In this document: one piece after another, positions 8,548-16,221 of the stretch | Position numbering within the stretch: position 1 is the first letter of the stretch | How the letters are laid out: each line of letters begins with the position of its first letter | Source of the DNA: Bradyrhizobium sp. Y36 | GTDB lineage: Bacteria > Pseudomonadota > Alphaproteobacteria > Rhizobiales > Xanthobacteraceae | Assembly: GCF_002531575.1 (NCBI RefSeq) | Contig: NZ_NWTI01000010.1 | Span: 153,347-217,346, forward strand | Direction of reading: 5' to 3' | DNA length: 64,000 nt | The notes under the pieces: model-generated | Seen by the model: the letters and a program-made list of their open reading frames with translations, nothing else | Database searches by the model: none | What the model was told of the DNA's origin: nothing | Translations under genes and position numbers: made by a program

Positions 8548-10533
8548 GTGTCCGCCGAAAAGGTCACGCCGCTGGGCTATCTGAGCGATAAGGAAACCAA
8601 GGTCGATCTCCTCAACAACGAGGCAATCGCGAAAACCATCGTCCGACTGATCGCGGAGACGGCCGATTCCGCCGTGACGATCGGCGTCCACGGTGACTGG
8701 GGTGCAGGGAAATCCAGCGTACTAGAGATGGTCGAGGCCGCCTTCCCCGACGGAGGCGACGTCCTCTGCCTGAAGTTCAACGGCTGGCAGTTTCAGGGAT
8801 TCGAGGACGCCAAGATCGCGCTGATCGAAGGCGTCGTGAACGGCCTCATCGAGAAGCGTTCGCTCACGACCAAGGCAGTGGAAGAGGTCAAGCGCGTGCT
8901 GAAAAGCATCGACTGGCTGAAGGTCGCCAAGAAGGGCGGCGGCCTTGCGCTCACGGCCTACACGGGCATTCCGATGTTGGGCCTCGACGACCTGGTCGGC
9001 TCCGTCGTCGACCGCGTGAAGAACGCCTTGACCGACAAGGACGCGCGCGAAGCGGCCATCAAGCAGATCGAGGAATTCAAAAAGGAAAAGAGCGACGAGG
9101 CCACCAGCAAAAGCGTGCCGACGGAAATCAAGGAATTCCGCGAGGCCTACAAGGATCTGATCAAGAAGGCCGGCATCAAGCGACTCGTCGTGCTGATCGA
9201 CGACCTCGACCGCTGCCTGCCTCAGACCGCGATCGAGACGCTCGAGGCAATCCGGCTGTTCGTGCTGTGGGACAAGACGGCCTTCATCGTCGGCGCCGAC
9301 GAAGGCATGATCGAGATCGCGGTCCGCGACCATTTCAAGAACCTGCCCGAAGTCGACGTCGCGTCCAGCAACGCAAGCGATTCCAATCAGAACTACAGGC
9401 GGTCATATCTCGAAAAGCTGCTGCAGGTGCCCTTCCGCATCCCCGCGCTGGGAGAAACCGAAACCGGCATCTACGTGACGCTCCTGTTGCTCGGCCGGGC
9501 CCTCGGCGAGGACTCGGAGGAGTTCACAAAGTTGCTGGCTCTCGGCAGGGCGGCCTTGAGCAAGCCTTGGGAGGGCAAGGGCATCGATCGCGACGCGATC
9601 AAGACCGCGGCCGGAATGCGGTTCGACGAGATCGTCGATGCCCTGACGCTGGCCGATCGCGTGAGTCCGGTGCTCGCCGCCGGAACGAAGGGCAATCCGC
9701 GGCAGATCAAGCGCTTCCTGAATGCCCTCGCCCTCAGGCTCGCGATCGCGGAAGCTCGCGGCTTCGGCAACGCCATCGAACAACCCCATCTGGCGAAGGT
9801 CATGTTGGCCGAGATGTTCCTGCACACGACGGTGTTCGACCACATCGCCACGACGGCCGCCAGTTCGGAGGACGGCATCTGCCCGGAGATCGCGCTGATC
9901 GAAAAGATCGCCGCCGGCGGCGGACCTGCATCGAGCGAAGAAGAAGCGGCGACCGAAGCGGGCAATCCCGTGATCGACGAATGGAAGACGCGCCCCGACG
10001 TCATGCGGTGGGCGTCGGTCAAACCGGACCTCGGCAAGGTTTCGCTCAAACCGTACCTCTTCGTGATCAAGGACAGGAAAAACTATCTCGGCTCCGCCGC
10101 ACCGCTGCCGGCCAAACTCGCTGCGCTCCTGGAAAAGCTGCTCGGCGGCGACATGTCGGCCAAAGGGGCCCTCCCCGACGTCAAGAGCCTCAATGTCCCG
10201 GAGGCCATCCTGCTCTTCGATGCTTTGGGCAGGAAGGTGCGGGAGGCGCCGAATTTCGAGGCCCGACCGACAGCGATACCGGGCGTCGCCGTCGTGGTGG
10301 AGGCTCACCCGTCCCTTCAGGGCCGGTACGTCGACATCCTCGAAGCCCTGCCGCCCGACCGCGTCGGCCTGTGGGTCGCATCCGGACATGCTTTCGTGAC
10401 GGAAGCGGCTCCGAAAGCCCGGATCGAAACCCTACGCGACAAGTGGAAAAAGGCGACCAAGAACCCGTTGCTGAGGGCCGAGCTGGAGCCGAAGAAACCG
10501 GCAAGAGGGAGCCGCGGCCATGGGAACGTCTAA
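8548..10533 (+). CDS. qatA: QatA, KAP-family P-loop NTPase of the Qat defence system
   Basis: A 661-aa protein with Walker A GVHGDWGAGKSS near residues 46-57 and Walker B LVVLIDDLDRC near 213-223, the KAP NTPase pattern. Start chosen at GTG 8548 because AAAAGGAGGG (8535-8544) lies just upstream; the frame stays open to 8440. In characterised Qat systems QatA is the ATPase required, with QatB, C and D, for anti-phage defence. A region of about 60 residues between the Walker motifs (GGGLALTAYTGIPMLGL) is hydrophobic and could contact membrane. First gene of a four-gene operon, overlapping qatB by 14 bases. Confidence 0.93.
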   Translation: MSAEKVTPLGYLSDKETKVDLLNNEAIAKTIVRLIAETADSAVTIGVHGDWGAGKSSVLEMVEAAFPDGGDVLCLKFNGWQFQGFEDAKIALIEGVVNGLIEKRSLTTKAVEEVKRVLKSIDWLKVAKKGGGLALTAYTGIPMLGLDDLVGSVVDRVKNALTDKDAREAAIKQIEEFKKEKSDEATSKSVPTEIKEFREAYKDLIKKAGIKRLVVLIDDLDRCLPQTAIETLEAIRLFVLWDKTAFIVGADEGMIEIAVRDHFKNLPEVDVASSNASDSNQNYRRSYLEKLLQVPFRIPALGETETGIYVTLLLLGRALGEDSEEFTKLLALGRAALSKPWEGKGIDRDAIKTAAGMRFDEIVDALTLADRVSPVLAAGTKGNPRQIKRFLNALALRLAIAEARGFGNAIEQPHLAKVMLAEMFLHTTVFDHIATTAASSEDGICPEIALIEKIAAGGGPASSEEEAATEAGNPVIDEWKTRPDVMRWASVKPDLGKVSLKPYLFVIKDRKNYLGSAAPLPAKLAALLEKLLGGDMSAKGALPDVKSLNVPEAILLFDALGRKVREAPNFEARPTAIPGVAVVVEAHPSLQGRYVDILEALPPDRVGLWVASGHAFVTEAAPKARIETLRDKWKKATKNPLLRAELEPKKPARGSRGHGNV

Positions 10534-11524
10534 TCCCTTCAACGGCGGCAACAACCGCAATCCTCTCGTGCCCGACTGGGTCGGCGGGGCCGGACCGGAT
10601 CCCGCGCCCCCGGGCGCTCATCCCCCCAGTCCCACGGGCGCACCAGGTGCTCCGGGTGGCGGCAATCCCGGCAACGGAAATCCGGCCGGCGCGAACCGAG
10701 GTGGAGGCGATCCGGGTACCGCGCCTGCGGCCGGCGGAAACGGCGGCGCTGCAGGCGAAGGCGACGCGCCGGCGCTGAATCGCTTCCAAAGCGCTCGCAC
10801 CAACTTCTTCAAGTTCGCCAAATCCGGCGGGGGTGGCGGAGGCGGAGGTCGCGGCGGCGGGACCAACCGCAACCTGCGCCGCGCAGTCCGGTCGTTCGTC
10901 GGAAAGTCGAGCGGCGGTGCGCGCCGGGCCACGCAGCGCATGGCCGCGGAGCGCAGCGCCACCACCAGCCTGGGACGGATCCTTTCCACTGCCGGCACCG
11001 CCGGCATCCAGGAGACTGTTCGCCGGCTCGGCTTCGCGCAGTTGGCCACGCTGCCGGTCCAGGACATATACGCCGCCCTCGTCGACGTCATCTGCGAACC
11101 CGGCGGCGAGCTCGACGAGTCATTCGCCAGAGAGGCCTACATCAAAGCGTTGGCTGAAATCAGCGAGGCGCGGGCAAATCTCGAACGCCCGTCACCCGAG
11201 ACCACCGTCTCCTTCCTGGCCTCCTTCATCACCAACGCGATCCAAAACCGATTGCTCAACGCGGTTGGAAACAAGGTGGTCGCGATTCCACGCGATGTCG
11301 CCGCTGTTCAGAACGTCGAACAGCAGATCAACGACTTCATTCGGGGCAACGTGAACGACGCGATGACGGAGGCCGGCGAAGATTTTCCCGTCGACATTAT
11401 CGTGTCGACCATCGACGACATCTACGAACGCTCCATTGTCCTGTTGGAGGGGTCGGACCAGGAAGGTCCCGACGTCGGAACGACTGACGACCTCGAAGTG
11501 GAAGCCCATGAGGAGATCGCGTGA
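10520..11524 (+). CDS. qatB: QatB, Qat defence component of unknown activity
   Basis: A 334-aa protein. The N-terminal ~120 residues are low-complexity, rich in Gly, Pro, Asn and Ala (including runs of Gly near residue 104). They are followed by a basic linker and a helical C-terminal domain of ~200 residues (for example FAQLATLPVQDIYAALVDV). ATG 10520 overlaps the end of qatA and has GAGGGAG upstream. The assignment rests on position between qatA and qatC and on the typical disordered N-terminus plus helical C-terminus; no enzymatic motif is visible. Confidence 0.85.
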   Translation: MGTSNPFNGGNNRNPLVPDWVGGAGPDPAPPGAHPPSPTGAPGAPGGGNPGNGNPAGANRGGGDPGTAPAAGGNGGAAGEGDAPALNRFQSARTNFFKFAKSGGGGGGGGRGGGTNRNLRRAVRSFVGKSSGGARRATQRMAAERSATTSLGRILSTAGTAGIQETVRRLGFAQLATLPVQDIYAALVDVICEPGGELDESFAREAYIKALAEISEARANLERPSPETTVSFLASFITNAIQNRLLNAVGNKVVAIPRDVAAVQNVEQQINDFIRGNVNDAMTEAGEDFPVDIIVSTIDDIYERSIVLLEGSDQEGPDVGTTDDLEVEAHEEIA

Positions 11525-12927
11525 TGACGGCCTACGCTTTGATAGGTCACATGGGACCGGCCGACCAGGCACCTGATCTCGCAGGACGCTGGCATGCCCA
11601 GTTCCGCATCGACCTTTTGAGCGGCAATCGGGCGCTGGGATATGGGATGGGTGGCGTCGTCCGGAGCCTCGGACGGCTCGGCGTCTATCCGAGCGAAGTC
11701 GGCGTCGACGTTCTCGTCCTCGCGGCGATGGTGCATGCCGCCGACACGCGCATCAATCGCGTGCAGACGTCGCAGGACGCGTGGACGCGCGAACTCGGCA
11801 TCTGCGTGCCGGTATCCGATCCCGAACTATGGGCCGGGCAGCGCGCCTTGCTCGAAAAGACGCTCAGGTTTCTCACCGGAGACCATTGGACGGTCTCTTT
11901 CAGGCCACGCCCCGAAGGAATGGCCGACTTCGTCAGACGTCCCGTCGCGGGTCTACAGGACCACGGCTTCGACGGGGTTGCCCTCTTCTCGGGCGGATTG
12001 GACAGCCTGATCGGCGCGATCGATCGTCTTGAGCAGGGCTCCTTTCCCCTGTTCGTAAGCCATGGAGGCGACGGAGCGATCAGCAAGCCTCAGAAGGATC
12101 TGTTCGTGGATGTCGCCGCTGCGTACCGCGACGGCAATCGAGAACCGAGGCGGCTCCGCCTCGGAATGAGCTTCACCGACAAGATTACGCCGGGGGTAGG
12201 ACGCGAGGAAAGCACCCGCGGTCGGTCGTTCCTGTTCATCGCCCTCGCCGCCGCGGCTGGGTCCGGGCTGGGTCGTCGCTTTTCGCTCGAAGTCCCGGAG
12301 AACGGCCTGATCGCGCTGAACGTCCCGCTCGACAGCGTCAGGCTGGGATCCTTGAGCACGCGCACGACCCATCCCTTCTATCTGCGCCGCTGGAACGAGT
12401 TGCTTTCGCACATCGGAATCGACGGCGTCATCGTCAACCGTTACTGGGATAGGACCAAGGGCGAGATGATGGAACGCTGCCTCAATCCGGACCTGCTGCG
12501 CGAGCTCGCCGGCGCGTCCCTCTCCTGCGCGCACCCAGCCGCCGGCCGCTGGGTCAAGTCGGCGGCCGGCCGGCATACCCATTGCGGCCATTGCGTCCCG
12601 TGCCTCATCCGCCAGGCTGCGTTCGACCACGCATGGGGCCGAGGCAACGATCCCACCGGATATCGGGTCGACATCCACCAGCATCGCTTGAGTACGCGGG
12701 CGGCGGAAGGCAAGCAGGTGCGGGCGTTCCAGTACGCGGTAGCCCGCCTCGCGGGACGCCCCGATCTTGCCCGCGTCCTGATCCACAAACCGGGACCGCT
12801 GCTCGAGGACATCACCCAGCTCGACGGGCTTGCCGGAGTGTATTCGCGGGGCATCATGGAGGTCGGCCAGTTGCTGTGCGACGTAGAGACGTTTTCACCG
12901 GCGGCAGAGGCCGAGATGACAGCATGA
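11524..12927 (+). CDS. qatC: QatC, QueC-like PP-loop protein of the Qat system
   Basis: A 467-aa protein. The PP-loop ATP-binding motif SGGLDS is at about residues 156-161, and a QueC-type zinc cluster (CGHCVPC near 354-360, with an upstream SCAHP cysteine) lies in the C-terminal third. QueC converts carboxydeazaguanine to the nitrile in 7-deazaguanine synthesis; QatC is its defence-associated relative, with N- and C-terminal extensions. ATG 11524 shares its A with the qatB stop (TGATG); GTG 11521 is an alternative. It overlaps qatD by 4 bases. Confidence 0.92.
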   Translation: MTAYALIGHMGPADQAPDLAGRWHAQFRIDLLSGNRALGYGMGGVVRSLGRLGVYPSEVGVDVLVLAAMVHAADTRINRVQTSQDAWTRELGICVPVSDPELWAGQRALLEKTLRFLTGDHWTVSFRPRPEGMADFVRRPVAGLQDHGFDGVALFSGGLDSLIGAIDRLEQGSFPLFVSHGGDGAISKPQKDLFVDVAAAYRDGNREPRRLRLGMSFTDKITPGVGREESTRGRSFLFIALAAAAGSGLGRRFSLEVPENGLIALNVPLDSVRLGSLSTRTTHPFYLRRWNELLSHIGIDGVIVNRYWDRTKGEMMERCLNPDLLRELAGASLSCAHPAAGRWVKSAAGRHTHCGHCVPCLIRQAAFDHAWGRGNDPTGYRVDIHQHRLSTRAAEGKQVRAFQYAVARLAGRPDLARVLIHKPGPLLEDITQLDGLAGVYSRGIMEVGQLLCDVETFSPAAEAEMTA

Positions 12928-13661
12928 GGCTCGTCGATTTCCACTGCCACCTCGACCTGTATCCGGAGTTCGAGACGCTCGTCGCCGAAAGCGAGCGGCT
13001 CGGCATCTTCACGCTCGCGGTCACCACGACTCCGAAGGCCTGGGCGCGCAACAACAAGCTGGCCTCGTCGACCAAGTACGTCCGAACAGCGCTCGGCCTG
13101 CATCCCCAATTAGTGGCGGAGCGGTGGCGAGAGATCGACCTCTGGGAGCGTCTTCTCGACGAAACGCGATACGTCGGCGAAGTCGGTCTCGACGCCGGTC
13201 CCCGGTACTACTCATCGATGGATCGCCAAACCGAGATTTTCCGCCGCGTCCTGCGCTGCTGCGCACAGGCGGGCGGCAAGATCCTGTCGATTCACAGTGT
13301 GCGCGCGGCGCCCAAGGTGCTCGATCTGATCGAGGAAGAGGTTCCGAACGGCCGCGCGAAATTCGTCTTGCATTGGTTCACGGGTTCGGCCGCGGACGCT
13401 AGACGTGCCGCGGATCTCGGCTGCTACTTCTCGGTCAACAGTCAGATGCTGCAGACGGACCGTGGGCGGGCGCTGGTCTCCTCGCTACCCGTCGAACGCC
13501 TCCTCACGGAGACCGATGGCCCATTCACATCCGATGGCGACCGCCCTGCCCGGCCGCGCGATGTCGCGACGGCCGTGAGGCAATTGGCGACGGCGAGAGG
13601 CATATCGATCGAGGACGGCGCTGAAACCATTTTGCGGAATCTCAAGACCCTGACGGCCTAA
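12924..13661 (+). CDS. qatD: QatD, TatD-like metal-dependent nuclease of the Qat system
   Basis: A 245-aa protein. The TatD-family metal ligands are visible: DFHCHLD near residue 5, GEVGLDAG (Glu) near 87, SIHS and LHWFTG (His) in the middle, and TETDGPF (Asp) near 200. The start is ATG 12924, overlapping the qatC stop (ATGA); a longer reading upstream is only the shadow of qatC. In Qat systems this subunit is a TatD-like DNase. Last gene of the operon; a GC-rich palindrome (GCCGCACGCGGC) follows about 45 bases later without a T-run. Confidence 0.92.
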   Translation: MRLVDFHCHLDLYPEFETLVAESERLGIFTLAVTTTPKAWARNNKLASSTKYVRTALGLHPQLVAERWREIDLWERLLDETRYVGEVGLDAGPRYYSSMDRQTEIFRRVLRCCAQAGGKILSIHSVRAAPKVLDLIEEEVPNGRAKFVLHWFTGSAADARRAADLGCYFSVNSQMLQTDRGRALVSSLPVERLLTETDGPFTSDGDRPARPRDVATAVRQLATARGISIEDGAETILRNLKTLTA

Positions 13662-13816
13662 GGACGGCAGCAATGGCGGATTACTTCAGCACCTGCTGTC
13701 GCCGGTACACCTAGGCCGCACGCGGCTGTGCGTCCTCTCGGGCAGACCTCCGGACCAGCGCTGAAGCTCGATCCGACGAAAAATTCGGGCGGCGGCCATT
13801 CCGGACTCGACCTTTT

Positions 13817-13831
13817 GTTCATGTTATGTTC
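13817..13831 (+). promoter_or_regulatory. LexA (SOS) box
   Basis: GTTC at 13817-13820 and GTTC at 13828-13831 are separated by exactly 7 bases, the alphaproteobacterial LexA consensus GTTC-N7-GTTC. It lies 40 bases before the start of the first of three plus-strand genes ending in the SRAP gene, whose family acts on damaged DNA. SOS control of this group is therefore likely. Confidence 0.8.
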
Positions 13832-13870
13832 TCATGAGGGATGGCAGCAGATCGACCCGCAAGCTGGCGC

Positions 13871-14248
13871 ATGCCGAGCAGGAAAGAGATGGAAAAGCTG
13901 GCCGAGCAGTCTTCGGTGGGTAGGAACGCGTCGCCTGCGCCGGCGGTCGGCCCGGCGGATCCGTTGCCCTCCGCCTACTGGGACGCCCTCCTACGGGACG
14001 CGGGCGCCGACGCTAGACCGCCCGACCCCTTGATCCGGACGCAGCGTCTCTCTGAGATCACGCGCCATCTACTGCGGGTGACCTGCGGTAGGTGCAGTCG
14101 GATCGTCGAGATCCAGAAGGCGGACGCTACCAGGCTCTTCGGTCCGAAAGCCCTCTGGAAAGACGTCGGTCAGCGTTTGCTGGACAACACTTGCACGCAG
14201 CGCACCGGGCGCCATGAGGAAGATGGCTGCTCGCCGTCATACGACTGA
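13871..14248 (+). CDS. conserved hypothetical protein with cysteine pairs
   Basis: A 125-aa protein. The C-terminal half has CGRCSRIVEIQKADA, then a conserved-looking WKDVGQRLLDNTC and a final EDGC. The Cys pattern suggests a small zinc-binding fold; similar proteins occur widely in Bradyrhizobium. The frame is open from ATG 13841, but that ATG lies directly against its only purine-rich element, so ATG 13871 is preferred. It is directly downstream of the LexA box. Confidence 0.7.
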   Translation: MPSRKEMEKLAEQSSVGRNASPAPAVGPADPLPSAYWDALLRDAGADARPPDPLIRTQRLSEITRHLLRVTCGRCSRIVEIQKADATRLFGPKALWKDVGQRLLDNTCTQRTGRHEEDGCSPSYD

Positions 14249-14340
14249 CGGCGCCCGGCCGTGGCGCCGAAGCACCATCCGACCCCGCTTAGCGGCGGCG
14301 ACCGCAGGTCCTGCAGAAGTAGCTCGGCCGGGCCCGCGCC

Positions 14341-14710
14341 ATGACGGGCATCCTCGCCGCCCAAGCCGCCGAGGCCCGTGCCAAAGGTGAGGCCCTCATC
14401 CGTCAGGCGGACAAATTACTCTGCGAAGCTTTCAACGAGCGACTCTGGGCGGACGGAGGCCCGATCAATCCCTCGCCGGCGATCGCTCAGGCCCTGAATG
14501 GCGGCTACCCTTGGCTCGAGATCGAGTGCTCGCGATGCAAGACCAAGTGGGACGTCGACTTGGCCGCGCTGCGCCATCCGCCCGACCACCTTCGTCCACG
14601 ACCTGGCGAGCCGCCTCCGCTGCAGCAAGTGCGCCAAGGCAGGTCGCCGGCCCGCTGCCACGCTGCTACAGTTGGCGCAGCGCCCTCGCCAGGCCGCTCA
14701 GGAGACCTGA
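14341..14710 (+). pseudogene. zinc-ribbon-like hypothetical gene, frameshifted
   Basis: The first frame reads helical sequence up to LEIECSRCKTKWDVDLAALRH. After a one-base shift near 14585 a second frame continues FVHDLASRLRCSKCAKAGRR and ends at 14710. Together they give CxxC...CxxC, a plausible zinc ribbon of about 120 aa. In the uncorrected frame the ORF runs straight into the SRAP gene and looks like a fusion, which I reject because the joining segment is out-of-frame nonsense. A sequencing error would also explain it. Confidence 0.65.
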
Positions 14711-14712
14711 CG

Positions 14713-15444
14713 ATGTGCAATCTGTATTCAATCACCACCAACCAAGCCGCCATCAGCGCGCTGTTCCGCGTCGTCAACCGCTACGTCGGCAACCTCGCGC
14801 CGATGCCCGGCGTCTTTCCCGACTACAAGGCTCCGATCGTGCGCAATGGCGCCAATGGCCGGGAGCTCGCGACCGCGCGGTGGGGCATGCCGTCGTCGTC
14901 GAAGGCCCTCATGGACGCCACGAAGAAACGGGCCGACAAGCTGCAGGCCAAGGGCAAGGAGGTCGATTTCAAGGAATTGCTCCGGATGGAGCCGGATTCC
15001 GGAACCACCAACATCCGCAACGTGAAGAGCAAACATTGGACCCGCTGGCTGAGTCCGGCGCACCGCTGCGTCGTTCCCTTCAACTCGTTCAGCGAGTTCA
15101 ATAAGGCCGAGGGCGGCGATATCTGGTTCGCACTCGACGAGAGCCGTCCGCTCGTCTGCTTCGCCGGCATCTGGACCAACTGGACCTCGGTCCGGAAGGT
15201 CAAGGAAGGCGAGACCACCAACGACCTCTACTCGTTCCTGACGACGGAGCCGAACGCGGAGGTCGGTGCCATCCATCCGAAGGCGATGCCGGTGATCCTG
15301 ACGACGCCTGATGAGGTCGAGACCTGGATGACCGCACCGGCCGACGAGGCATTGAAGCTGCAGCGGCCGCTTCCGGACGGAACGCTGCGGATCGTCGCCC
15401 GCGGCGTGAAGGAAGATATCGTCGGGCCAGAAAAGGCACCATGA
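14713..15444 (+). CDS. SRAP domain protein (HMCES/YedK type)
   Basis: A 243-aa protein starting MCNLYS at ATG 14713, so Cys2 becomes the N-terminal nucleophile that SRAP proteins use to crosslink abasic sites in single-stranded DNA. Other signatures are RCVVPFNSFSEF (the Glu position), FAGIW, and IHPKAMPVIL with the His near the C-terminal third. The family protects abasic sites at replication forks. The LexA box at 13817 and the two upstream small genes suggest an SOS-induced cassette. A decayed second copy lies at 26226-26580. Confidence 0.92.
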   Translation: MCNLYSITTNQAAISALFRVVNRYVGNLAPMPGVFPDYKAPIVRNGANGRELATARWGMPSSSKALMDATKKRADKLQAKGKEVDFKELLRMEPDSGTTNIRNVKSKHWTRWLSPAHRCVVPFNSFSEFNKAEGGDIWFALDESRPLVCFAGIWTNWTSVRKVKEGETTNDLYSFLTTEPNAEVGAIHPKAMPVILTTPDEVETWMTAPADEALKLQRPLPDGTLRIVARGVKEDIVGPEKAP

Positions 15445-15655
15445 CTGAGGGCGCAAACCCTCAACATCAGCCGCTGCGGGTGGCATTCGGCTGGCTCCCT
15501 CTCGATTTCGAGAAGCGCACGCCGTCTTCTTGAGCGAATGGGTTCAGCAGGCTAACATAAGCGTTGCACTCACCCACAAGCCTTCAGCTTAGCGCCCGGG
15601 ACATCGGCTAATGCTGGATGGACAACCATCTCAAGATTAGAACCGCCCAGCCCAG

Positions 15656-16174
15656 TTACTTGCGGTATTGCTCGTCACCCACCTTTTCCATCCAGGTCAC
15701 CGGACTTCCGTTCAAGGATTCCTGGATGGCGATATGGCTCATGGCCGTCGCCGGCGAAGCCCCGTGCCAGTGCTTCAGGCCGGGCGGAAACCAAACCACG
15801 TCGCCGGGGCGAACCTCTTCGATGGGTCCTCCGTCCTTCTGCACCCATCCAAAGCCCGAGGTGATGATCAGTGTCTGGCCGAGCGGATGCGTGTGCCAGG
15901 CCGTGCGAGCGCCCGGCTCGAACGTCACATGAGCGCCGCTTACCCGCGCAGGGTCGGGCGCCTGGAAAAGCGGGTCCACGCGCACCGCTCCGGTAAACCA
16001 CTCAGCCGAGCCCTTGGTGGAGGGCCGCGATCCGCTTCGCTTGATGTCGATGTCCATGTCCTCATTCCTCTGTTTCGCGATCGACGGCTCCGCGCCGGCT
16101 CTCCTTGCGATGTACGCGGCGAGGCCAGCGGCCGTGGCCACCATGATGCCGCGACGCGATGCGCTCTGAATCAT
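15656..16174 (-). CDS. cupin domain protein with Tat-type signal
   Basis: A 172-aa protein. The N-terminus MIQSASRRGIMVATAAGLAA has a twin-arginine-like motif followed by a hydrophobic stretch, so it may be exported. The cupin domain carries HTHPLGQTLIITSG (metal His residues, then Glu/Gln) and GDVVWFPPGLKHWHG (second motif). It resembles the (R)-mandelonitrile-lyase-like and carboxymuconolactone-associated cupins. The start was moved to ATG 16174 so that the signal is N-terminal. It lies 47 bases after the molybdenum oxidoreductase operon on the same strand and may be its last gene. Confidence 0.8.
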   Translation of the reverse strand: MIQSASRRGIMVATAAGLAAYIARRAGAEPSIAKQRNEDMDIDIKRSGSRPSTKGSAEWFTGAVRVDPLFQAPDPARVSGAHVTFEPGARTAWHTHPLGQTLIITSGFGWVQKDGGPIEEVRPGDVVWFPPGLKHWHGASPATAMSHIAIQESLNGSPVTWMEKVGDEQYRK

Positions 16175-16221
16175 GCCTCGGCTATTGTGGTCTCTTTGGA
16201 GGAAGCCTCCGCAGGGCCCAG

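Noticed and set aside
9267..10778. 503-aa plus-strand ORF overlapping qatA and qatB
   Set aside because: Low-complexity Arg/Gly-rich translation in the wrong frame of the Qat genes; a shadow of high-GC coding DNA.
14341..15444. Apparent fusion of a zinc-ribbon protein to SRAP
   Set aside because: SRAP needs Cys2 at the N-terminus (ATG 14713), and the joining segment is out-of-frame sequence after a frameshift near 14585.
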